A stretch of 42,305 bases of DNA from Dialister histaminiformans. Lineage in GTDB: Bacteria; Bacillota; Negativicutes; Veillonellales; Dialisteraceae. Under the pieces are notes generated by a model. That model had not been told where the DNA came from. It did no database searches and saw nothing but the letters and a program-made list of their open reading frames with translations. The stretch covers positions 1 to 42,305 of the forward strand of contig NZ_FMXA01000013.1 in the NCBI RefSeq assembly GCF_900103425.1. The letters are read 5' to 3'. Below are positions 35,835 through 42,305 of the stretch, piece after piece (the stretch's first letter is position 1; each line of letters starts with the position of its first letter). The translations under genes and the position numbers were made by a program.

Positions 35835-38800
35835 TTATCTCTTCAGAATCTTTTTACGTAATCCGGAGAAGTTTATTCGTTCCAATACGATGAACAGCAT
35901 CGGAATAATGAATATCTGGAAAATGGTTGCTGAGGTTACACCAAAGACAACCGCAATCCCCATTTCTGAACGGGATACGGAACCTGCTCCTGTAGACAAT
36001 GCCAGAGGAATGTTACCGAGAATAAACGCAAGAGACGTCATCAGAATAGGACGCAGACGAATTTCTGCTGCTTCTATAGCTGACTGTACGACATCCATGC
36101 CATTATCCACTCGAACCTTCGCATATTCGACAATCAGAATCGCATTCTTAGCCGCCAACCCGATAATAGTCAGCAGACCAATCTGGAAATAGATATCGTT
36201 ATATACATTGAAGGCAAAGGCTGCCACAACGGCTCCGAAGAACCCGGTCGGCAGACCAAACAGAATGGAAAACGGAATCTTCCAGCTTTCATACAGTGCT
36301 GCAAGAGACAGGAATACGAACAGAATGCCCAGAGACAGAGCATAAACTGTCTTGTTACCTGCTTCAAGTTCCTGTTCGGAAGTATCCGCAAATGCGTAGC
36401 TGTATCCGCTTGGCAATACCTGATCCGCCACTTCCTGTAATGCGGTAAGTGCCTGCCCGGAAGAATATCCAGCTGCGTTGTTACCGCCAATCTTAACAGC
36501 CGGGAAATTGTTGAATCGGGTAATAACTGCCGCTGTACTGGTCTGTGTTGGAGTAATAAAGTTTCCAATCGGAACCATGTTGCCGGATGCATCACGAACG
36601 GTCACATATTTGTTATCCGCCAGATTCATACGGAATGGTGTATCCCCTTCTACAACGACCTTATAGTTACGACCAAACAGAGTGAAATCATTAACGGTAT
36701 TTCCGCCATAGAAAGTAGCCAATGTGCTGAAAATATCACCGATGTTTACACCATTTCGTTCTGCCTTCAGACGATCCACATCATAATGATATGCCGGAGT
36801 ATCCATACGGAAGGTGGTATATGCACCATTAATTTCAGGTCTCTGGTTAGCTGCAGCCAAGAACTGATTGGTTACGTCATTCAGTTCTTCCATGGAACCG
36901 CCGCTCTTATCCAGAATATACAGAGTGAATCCGGAAGAAGTTCCCAAACCTGGAATAGGCGGTGGATTCATAGCAATAATATTTGCGCCCGGGTTCATAG
37001 CCCCAAAGGCAAAGGCCTTACCTACCATAGCATCCACGGATGTATCTGGAGTCTTACGTTCATCCCATGGCTTTAACTTAACAAAGGATGTCGCTGCATT
37101 CGACTTCTGTCCGCCTGACAGAATATCAAATCCGGTAATCCCCATTTCTTCCTGTACACCAGGCTGTTTGGCAATAAAGCGGAGGAATTTTTCAACTTCC
37201 TGATTGGTTCTAACATTAACAGAACCTTCCGGAAGTGTGAAAGAGGCAAAGAAATAGCCATTATCTTCGGATGGAAGGAATGCGGTTGGCAGCTTAACAA
37301 ACAGAACACCGGAAATCACAGTGAGCGCCACCAGTACTCCCATAGGAACCACCAGCCGCTTAGCCAGCCTGCGCAGGAAATTCCCGTATATCTTTACCAT
37401 TCGGTCGAACCCATCATTGAACTTGTCCCAGAATTTCTGCAAACGACCTCGTTCAATAACTTTGGATTCTTCCTTAAGGATAGACGCACAAAGAGTTGGA
37501 GTGAGGGACAATGCAACAAATGCAGAAAGAATAACGGAAATGGCAATAGTTAAAGCGAACTGTTTATACAGAATCCCCATGATACCGCCGAGGAATGATA
37601 CCGGCACAAATACCGCAGCGAGTACGCAGGCAACACCGATTACAGGGCTCTGTACCTTCTGCATTGCGATATAGGTAGCTTCTTTGGGCGACTTATTGTT
37701 ATATCGCATTTCGTATTCTACCGCTTCGATAACTACGATAGCATCATCGACTACCAGACCAATGGCCAGTACCATAGCAAACAGGGTCAGTGTATTAATA
37801 GTAAAACCAAGTACTTCAAAGGATGCAATGGTTCCCAGCAGGGATACCGGAACGGCAATCATTGGAATCAGTGTGGATCTCCAATTCTGTAGGAAGATAT
37901 AAACAATAATCGCAACCAGAACCAGCGCTTCAAAGAAGGTATGCATTACTTCATTAATGGAAGCATTGATGAAGTCTGTATTATCCATGTTGATTGCATA
38001 GGTCATATCTTCTGGGAAAGACTTGGCATCCTGAGCAAGTTTTTCCTTAATCTGTGTCAGCGTCTGCACCGCATTAGCATCACTAGTAAGAGAAATGCCA
38101 AGTGCAGAGGAAGCATGATTACCGCTTCGCGCAATAAAGTCATAAGAACGCTGATCCAGCACAATACGGGATACATCTTTCAGCTTCAGCAGAGAGCCAT
38201 CTGCATTAGTCCGAAGTACGATTTCACCAAACTGTTCCGGGGTCTTCAGACGACCTTCTGCATTAACAATATACTGCAATGCAGTCCCCTGAGCGACCGG
38301 CGCAGTACCAATGATACCACCGGCAATCTGCTGATTCTGTGTGGCAATAGCATTTACAATTTCCGAAGTAGTAATGTTATTCTTTGTCATCTTCATAGGA
38401 TCGAGCCACACGCGCATTGCGTAGTCAGAACCCCATTCGGTAATATTACCAACCCCTGGAATCGTCTTCAGTTCATCCAGATAGTTAATACTGAAATAAT
38501 TCTTCAGGAACGCTGCATCATACGTGTTATTTGGAGACTGAAGAGAAATAACCAGTGCCATATCCCCGGAAGACTTCTGAGTAGTTACCCCCAGTGTTTT
38601 TACTGAATCAGGAAGACCTGCGGTAGCCTGGCTTACTGCATTCTGTACTCGAACCGTAGCCATATCGTCATCTACGCCGCTCTTGAACTGCACATTCAGT
38701 GAATAAGAACCATTGGAGTTACTGGTAGAGGACATGTTATCAAAGCCTTCTACAGAAACTACCTGCTTTTCGATAACTTCAGCAACCGTATCGTTTACAA

Positions 38801-38966
38801 CCTGGGAATCTGCACCATAATATGTAGCATGTACAGAAACCTGTGGTGGAGTGATATGTGGATATCGGTCTACTGGTAATGTGAACATGCAGAGCACCCC
38901 GGCAATAGAAATGACAATAGCCATAACAATTGCAAATATAGGACGCTCAATAAAGAATTTTGACAT
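35835..38966 (-). CDS. RND efflux transporter, inner-membrane subunit (AcrB/MexB type)
   Basis: A 1043-aa proton-driven pump, acting as a trimer and expelling hydrophobic or amphiphilic compounds toward an outer-membrane channel. The N-terminus MSKFFIERPIFAIVMAIVIS, two groups of membrane segments each with a large periplasmic loop, and the HAE1-type length are typical. The proton-relay residues are present: an Asp pair in GLVVDDAIVVIE and the partner Lys in AAKNAILIVEYAK. It lies 9 bp behind its adaptor gene. Drug range cannot be read from sequence. It implies an outer membrane in this Firmicute. Confidence 0.96.
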   Translation of the reverse strand: MSKFFIERPIFAIVMAIVISIAGVLCMFTLPVDRYPHITPPQVSVHATYYGADSQVVNDTVAEVIEKQVVSVEGFDNMSSTSNSNGSYSLNVQFKSGVDDDMATVRVQNAVSQATAGLPDSVKTLGVTTQKSSGDMALVISLQSPNNTYDAAFLKNYFSINYLDELKTIPGVGNITEWGSDYAMRVWLDPMKMTKNNITTSEIVNAIATQNQQIAGGIIGTAPVAQGTALQYIVNAEGRLKTPEQFGEIVLRTNADGSLLKLKDVSRIVLDQRSYDFIARSGNHASSALGISLTSDANAVQTLTQIKEKLAQDAKSFPEDMTYAINMDNTDFINASINEVMHTFFEALVLVAIIVYIFLQNWRSTLIPMIAVPVSLLGTIASFEVLGFTINTLTLFAMVLAIGLVVDDAIVVIEAVEYEMRYNNKSPKEATYIAMQKVQSPVIGVACVLAAVFVPVSFLGGIMGILYKQFALTIAISVILSAFVALSLTPTLCASILKEESKVIERGRLQKFWDKFNDGFDRMVKIYGNFLRRLAKRLVVPMGVLVALTVISGVLFVKLPTAFLPSEDNGYFFASFTLPEGSVNVRTNQEVEKFLRFIAKQPGVQEEMGITGFDILSGGQKSNAATSFVKLKPWDERKTPDTSVDAMVGKAFAFGAMNPGANIIAMNPPPIPGLGTSSGFTLYILDKSGGSMEELNDVTNQFLAAANQRPEINGAYTTFRMDTPAYHYDVDRLKAERNGVNIGDIFSTLATFYGGNTVNDFTLFGRNYKVVVEGDTPFRMNLADNKYVTVRDASGNMVPIGNFITPTQTSTAAVITRFNNFPAVKIGGNNAAGYSSGQALTALQEVADQVLPSGYSYAFADTSEQELEAGNKTVYALSLGILFVFLSLAALYESWKIPFSILFGLPTGFFGAVVAAFAFNVYNDIYFQIGLLTIIGLAAKNAILIVEYAKVRVDNGMDVVQSAIEAAEIRLRPILMTSLAFILGNIPLALSTGAGSVSRSEMGIAVVFGVTSATIFQIFIIPMLFIVLERINFSGLRKKILKR

Positions 38967-38975
38967 GAGACCTCC

Positions 38976-40145
38976 TTACTTACCGGTGCCGCCTGCCGGC
39001 TGTGCGGTCATAGCTTCCTTAGCCTGCTTTTCGAGGGTAGCCTTTGTAACTTCAACTGCCTGAACCGCCTGACCACTCACAACCTTGGCCTGGCCAGCCA
39101 CAATGACTTCATCTCCTGGATTCAGGCCGGAAGAAATGATGGAATACAGGCCATATGTACCAATTACATTCACAGGCTTCTGTACTACCTTCCCGCCAAC
39201 CACAACATCAACCATGTTCTTGTCAAGCAACGGAATAATTGCCTGCGTTGGAACCAGCAGACTGTTAGCCGCCACCTGAGAATCAGAAACAACCGTAGTA
39301 AACATACCCGGCATCAGCAGGTTTCCTGGATTCGGGAATGCTGCCTTGAAAGAAATCTGTCCCCCGTTCATGCTTGGGTTGATCTGTACAATCTTTCCTG
39401 TATATCCATATTCGGAACCATCAGAAAGCTGAAGCTTCAGAGAATCCCCTAAAGCACTGGTTCCGCCATGTTCACGCACGAGGTTAAGATATTCCGCTTC
39501 AGACATATCAAACTGAACGTAGAGCGGATCAGAAGAAGAAATGGTCACCAGTGGTGTGGTTCCTGCTGTAGCATAGGTTCCCACATTGACATCATCCATA
39601 GAGAGCGTCCCTGTGAATGGTGCCGTCACAATCGTATCATTCAGATTATCCCTTGCAATCTGAACCTGCGCCTGAGCCGCATTAACTGCAGACTTATATT
39701 CAGAAACGGCGGCCTTCTGTGTGTCATATACCTGACGGGAAATAGCCCCTCCGGCAATCAGCTTTTCATAACGTGCCAGATCAGTCTGGGCATTCTGATA
39801 CGTTGCTGCTGCTCTGGCTGCATCTGCCTGTGCAGAAGCCAGATTAGAGCGATAAGTTCTTGTATCCAGACGATATAATGGTTGTCCGGCCGTTACCCGT
39901 TCACCACCACTTACATATTTCTCTGTAACTGTACCGGAAACCTTAGCCTTTACAGGAACTTCCTGCAAAGCCTCCACAGTGCCTGTGTACTGACGCTGAA
40001 TCGGCGTATCGGATGTAAACACCTTAAACGTGTCCACCTTGGCATTTGGCATTGCCTGCTGCTGGTCAGAACCACAGCCGGAAAGCAGTCCAGCTGTCAA
40101 TACTGCCGCTGCCGCAGTCGCTGCGAGCCATTTTCTATAATTCAT
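38976..40145 (-). CDS. RND efflux periplasmic adaptor (membrane fusion lipoprotein)
   Basis: A 389-aa adaptor joining the pump to an outer-membrane channel. Signal peptide 1-23 ends in the lipobox LLSGC with Cys24. Then come the lipoyl halves (VPVKAKVSGTVTEKYVSGG and NDTIVTAPFTGTLSM) around an Ala/Gln-rich coiled-coil hairpin (about 105-175), a beta-barrel domain, and a membrane-proximal domain. The tail is Ala/Lys-rich and ends PAGGTGK. First gene of the two-gene pump operon. No TolC-type gene follows, so the channel must be encoded elsewhere. No regulator gene is adjacent. Confidence 0.95.
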   Translation of the reverse strand: MNYRKWLAATAAAAVLTAGLLSGCGSDQQQAMPNAKVDTFKVFTSDTPIQRQYTGTVEALQEVPVKAKVSGTVTEKYVSGGERVTAGQPLYRLDTRTYRSNLASAQADAARAAATYQNAQTDLARYEKLIAGGAISRQVYDTQKAAVSEYKSAVNAAQAQVQIARDNLNDTIVTAPFTGTLSMDDVNVGTYATAGTTPLVTISSSDPLYVQFDMSEAEYLNLVREHGGTSALGDSLKLQLSDGSEYGYTGKIVQINPSMNGGQISFKAAFPNPGNLLMPGMFTTVVSDSQVAANSLLVPTQAIIPLLDKNMVDVVVGGKVVQKPVNVIGTYGLYSIISSGLNPGDEVIVAGQAKVVSGQAVQAVEVTKATLEKQAKEAMTAQPAGGTGK

Positions 40146-40202
40146 TATTTACCCCCTGAAACAAAAAGTCTGCTTTTGTAAAACTATATTATCCTAATAT
40201 TA

Positions 40203-40252
40203 ACAAAACAGGGATAATGTTTCAATAGCTAGCTATCTATTATATCCCTGTT
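40203..40252 (-). terminator. nested-palindrome terminator after yhcH, before the adaptor gene
   Basis: AACAGGGAT (40207-40215) pairs with ATCCCTGTT (40244-40252), and between them lies the perfect 12-bp palindrome ATAGCTAGCTAT (40225-40236). The minus strand continues TTTTGTTAAT. It ends the upstream gene, and its position just in front of the pump operon also makes it a possible operator. Confidence 0.7.
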
Positions 40253-40261
40253 ATGATTTCA

Positions 40262-40732
40262 TCATAAGGCATCCACTGGCACCTTGACTACCGCCTTTTT
40301 TAGCTGTACAGGCCCTTCGGGACCGGAGCAAAGCGGTCGGTGTAAATCCTCAGGAAAACAGATAACGAAGCTCCCCGGTGTGAGATGCACTCTGGTTTCC
40401 CCGTTTCTTCCTTTAAAAAAGTACAAGTCCCTGTCAGGATGAGATTCTATGTTTTTCTCAACATAGCATACCGGCTGGATTCCCATGTATTCTTCCCCCT
40501 GCACAAGAAAGGCAATATCGATAAACTGTTTGTGCCCTTCCAGTTTTCGCTGTTCTTCCGGTTCCGTAACCGGAGATTCCAGAGAAAGGCGGAACCCGTT
40601 CACTTCATAAATTCCGTCAGCCTTTTCTGCCAGATTCATCTGTACCATCTGACCAAGGCACTGATAGATGGTATCCGGAAGCTGATTTGCATATTTTTCA
40701 AGATTTGCTGCTTCTCCACTGATCATTTCCAT
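40262..40732 (-). CDS. YhcH/YjgK/YiaL family protein
   Basis: A 156-aa protein of the DUF386 family, a cupin-like beta-barrel often linked to sialic acid or other sugar catabolism. Conserved pieces are EGHKQFIDIAFLVQGEE (metal-binding Glu/His), GSFVICFPEDLHRPLC and the C-terminal KKAVVKVP. No sugar-metabolism gene is adjacent; upstream is a VTT membrane protein with only 69 bp between, so they may be co-transcribed. The ATG follows AAAAAGGAG. Substrate unknown. Confidence 0.88.
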   Translation of the reverse strand: MEMISGEAANLEKYANQLPDTIYQCLGQMVQMNLAEKADGIYEVNGFRLSLESPVTEPEEQRKLEGHKQFIDIAFLVQGEEYMGIQPVCYVEKNIESHPDRDLYFFKGRNGETRVHLTPGSFVICFPEDLHRPLCSGPEGPVQLKKAVVKVPVDAL

Positions 40733-40801
40733 ACTCCTTTTTTACATTGTCTTCTTATGTTACCACAAAGCAAATATCCTTTGTAATACATGACCTTTCG
40801 A

Positions 40802-41488
40802 TTATCTGCGCCTTTTCCACGCCCACAGAAGCCCATATACTACCGCCACCCCGATTATCAGTCCCAGCAGCCTTGCTCCATTGGTTTCATAGTAAACTAT
40901 ATCATGGCCAACGAAGACCTCGATGAATACAGAGGGAAACTTACCAATCAGGCTCCCTTCCAGATGATGGAGGAAGCTGATATCAGACACTGCACACACC
41001 GCTGTCACGAGCCCATTAGGAAGATAAGGTATCATACGGCTCAGTGCCACAATCTTCCAGTTGTCGTACGTACCCATCTTCCTTATCAGGCGGTTTTTCT
41101 CCATCAGATGCCTTGCCAGGTCTCGAAACATAAGACGCATCAGAAGAAAGGAAATTACTACTCCGATAACTTCGGAAAGCCAGGAAAGGATAAATCCCCA
41201 GAATAGTCCAAAGACGAGGGCATTGGCTGTAGATATAAAAATAGAAGGCAATACCCCGGAAACATTTACCAGCACATCCAGCAGAATGCTCACTAATACC
41301 GCATATGGCCCAAAGCTTCTGAGATAGGAAATAGTCCCATTCAGATCCCCATTGACTGACAGATAATACATGGTCCGGTAAAAGCCAGGATTAATCACAT
41401 ATATTAAGGCGAACAGGAAAAAAATAACAGCAAGAATGATGAGCTTTATCTTTGCATCACTCTGCTGCTTTACATGTTGTTTATTCAT
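40802..41488 (-). CDS. TVP38/TMEM64 (VTT domain) membrane protein
   Basis: A 228-aa inner-membrane protein with about six hydrophobic segments and a VTT/SNARE-associated core (GLFWGFILSWLSEVIGVVIS and the later PNGLVTAVCAVSDISF). The VTT/DedA-related family includes lipid scramblases and transporters; the role here is unknown. I place the start at ATG 41486-41488 behind GGGAGGA. A longer frame to 41572 is ruled out because the promoter at 41544-41572 lies within it. The N-terminus is polar and basic; the C-terminus ends in KRRR (positive-inside). Confidence 0.87.
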   Translation of the reverse strand: MNKQHVKQQSDAKIKLIILAVIFFLFALIYVINPGFYRTMYYLSVNGDLNGTISYLRSFGPYAVLVSILLDVLVNVSGVLPSIFISTANALVFGLFWGFILSWLSEVIGVVISFLLMRLMFRDLARHLMEKNRLIRKMGTYDNWKIVALSRMIPYLPNGLVTAVCAVSDISFLHHLEGSLIGKFPSVFIEVFVGHDIVYYETNGARLLGLIIGVAVVYGLLWAWKRRR

Positions 41489-41500
41489 ATTCCTCCCAGG

Positions 41501-41514
41501 CCGGTTTTCCGGCA
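41501..41514. repeat. small hairpin near the VTT gene ribosome binding site
   Basis: GCCGG, AAAA, CCGGC: a compact stable stem-loop 13-26 bp before the ATG, ending just upstream of the ribosome binding site, where it could affect initiation. Confidence 0.55.
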
Positions 41515-41543
41515 GAAGACTTACATTGCCTGCTTGTAGCTTC

Positions 41544-41572
41544 ATCATAAGCAAGCCCGGAGAGTACGTCAA
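41544..41572 (-). promoter_or_regulatory. promoter of the VTT/YhcH genes
   Basis: TTGACG, 17 bp, TATGAT on the minus strand (five of six in each hexamer). It fixes the translation start of the VTT gene downstream of it. Confidence 0.82.
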
Positions 41573-41696
41573 TAGCCTTATCCCACTCTTTATTTAAAAT
41601 TTAATAAGGCCTTTCTGATATTCCTCTAATGAATCCGCCTTATCCCGGACAACAGGTTATTATTTCCCCTGAATTCGCTGCTTCCCGGCAGATATA

Positions 41697-41736
41697 GAAA
41701 AAAGACATCAGTCCCGATCTGAACTGACGTCTTTTC
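41697..41736 (-). terminator. terminator of tRNA-Arg
   Basis: AAAAGACATCAGT (41700-41712) pairs with ACTGACGTCTTTT (41723-41735), one mismatch, with TTTTTT following on the minus strand. Confidence 0.85.
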
Positions 41737-41778
41737 TCTGATATAAACGAAGATGCCTTCATCTCCGGCGTTTATAAA

Positions 41779-41853
41779 TGGAGCGCCTAGAGGGATTCGA
41801 ACCCTCGCACTCGGTTCCGGAGACCGATGCTCTATCCCCTGAGCTATAGGCGC
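41779..41853 (-). tRNA. tRNA-Arg, anticodon CCG
   Basis: Full cloverleaf on the minus strand: acceptor GCGCCTA/TAGGCGC, D arm GCTC/GAGC, anticodon stem TCGGT/ACCGA with loop CTCCGGA (anticodon CCG, reads CGG), T arm GAGGG-TTCGAAT-CCCTC. CCA is encoded (41779-41781). The discriminator base is U. Total 75 nt. Confidence 0.95.
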
Positions 41854-41951
41854 CTGACGAAAGAATTATAACACATACTGACGTAATGCTCAAATACTAT
41901 ACCCATTTTACCAGTATGTTAAAATATATATCATTAGAGGAGGTGCATCCC

Positions 41952-42167
41952 ATGGAAAACGAAGAAGAACTTTCCGCTGAAGAATTACAGGAGCTCATGT
42001 CCTGCTATAAAAAGGAACTGGCGCATATTTACCGTACCGCTTCCGCTAAAAGGGCCGCTGCTATGAAAAGAGATACATTCCATCGAAACACCCTGCTCAG
42101 GCAATGTGATGAGGAAATGAGAAGTGACATTGATTCTCTGAAAAAGAAGTTTGGTATTCACTATTAA
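41952..42167 (+). CDS. hypothetical protein, 71 aa
   Basis: I do not recognise a family. The protein is highly charged and probably all-helical, with no signal or membrane segment: an acidic first third (MENEEELSAEELQEL), then a basic middle (SAKRAAAMKRDTFHRN) and a final Asp/Lys-rich helix. It has two cysteines. ATG 41952 has an excellent site (GAGGAGGTG). Twenty-two further in-frame codons upstream lie before that site and are not used. It lies between two tRNA genes on opposite strands, with tRNA-Lys following on the same strand. Confidence 0.78.
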   Translation: MENEEELSAEELQELMSCYKKELAHIYRTASAKRAAAMKRDTFHRNTLLRQCDEEMRSDIDSLKKKFGIHY

Positions 42168-42180
42168 TATCATCCAGAGG

Positions 42181-42209
42181 TTGACATAACTTTTACCATA
42201 GTATATATT
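42181..42209 (+). promoter_or_regulatory. promoter of tRNA-Lys
   Basis: TTGACA, 17 bp, TATATT on the plus strand, placing the start about 10 bp before the tRNA. The inverted repeat TGACATAAC/GTTATGTCA (42182-42190 and 42211-42219) brackets the -10. Confidence 0.85.
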
Positions 42210-42225
42210 AGTTATGTCAGCTTAT

Positions 42226-42302
42226 GGATCATTAGCTCAGCTGGTTAGAGCACCTGACTCTTAATCAGGGTGTCTGAGGTTCGAATCCTTGATGATCCAC
42301 CA
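42226..42302 (+). tRNA. tRNA-Lys, anticodon CTT
   Basis: Cloverleaf: acceptor GGATCAT/ATGATCC, D arm GCTC/GAGC, anticodon stem CCTGA/TCAGG with loop CTCTTAA (anticodon CTT, reads AAG), T loop TTCGAAT, discriminator A, encoded CCA. 77 nt, complete three bases before the window end. Confidence 0.96.
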
Positions 42303-42305
42303 AAT

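Noticed and set aside
41489-41572. 28 extra N-terminal codons of the VTT protein
   Set aside because: They would start at the -35 of the promoter found there and lack a ribosome binding site.

Overview
The window looks like chromosomal DNA of a diderm Firmicute of the class Negativicutes, most likely Veillonellaceae (Dialister or a close relative). Low-GC Firmicute traits are strong AGGAGG ribosome binding sites, GatCAB, PcrA and a DHH-family pyrophosphatase. Outer-membrane traits are an RND efflux pump with its periplasmic adaptor and a trimeric autotransporter with a YadA-type barrel. The autotransporter also carries an SLH domain of the kind Negativicutes use to tie the outer membrane to peptidoglycan. 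Genus is inference; class is fairly secure.

Layout. 1-485: no gene, then the glutamine synthetase terminator. 486-3689 (minus): glutamine synthetase with a terminator hairpin inside its own leader, rpsU-yqeY, and a HIT protein. 3979-4398 (plus): Rrf2 regulator with four cysteines. 4536-9178 (minus): rpsO, an LDH/HicDH-like dehydrogenase, and the tightly packed pnp-dut-Nudix unit. 9378-12184 (minus): three-gene ABC importer of the tryptophan/tyrosine type with an internal terminator after the binding-protein gene. 12382-13119 (minus): rpmF and a PadR regulator. 13268-20135 (minus): uvrB-uvrA-uvrC, the whole excision-repair enzyme. 20306-20635: small membrane protein. 20882-24077 (minus): gatC-gatA-gatB.

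24198-27606 is the accessory-looking part. It holds a dead IS30-family element, broken by a stop codon and a 19-bp tandem duplication, followed by a plus-strand LuxR-type regulator. That regulator has the MalT-like helical architecture but a SnoaL/NTF2-like domain where the ATPase should be. Facing it (27900-29621, minus) is the YadA-like adhesin with a C-terminal SLH domain, preceded by about 600 bp of gene-free, repeat-rich upstream DNA.

30220-42302 returns to core genes: ligA, pcrA, Mn-dependent pyrophosphatase, an RND pump and adaptor without an outer-membrane channel gene, a YhcH-family protein, a TVP38/VTT membrane protein, tRNA-Arg(CCG), a small unknown protein and tRNA-Lys(CTT).

Functional links: glutamine synthetase makes the glutamine that GatCAB uses to amidate misacylated tRNA. 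UvrABC, PcrA and LigA cover incision, displacement and sealing of DNA repair patches. Dut and Nudix are nucleotide house-cleaning enzymes translated together with PNPase. The most novel candidates are the ATPase-less SnoaL-TPR-LuxR regulator, the adhesin that appears anchored in both the outer membrane and peptidoglycan, and the attenuator-like glutamine synthetase leader.
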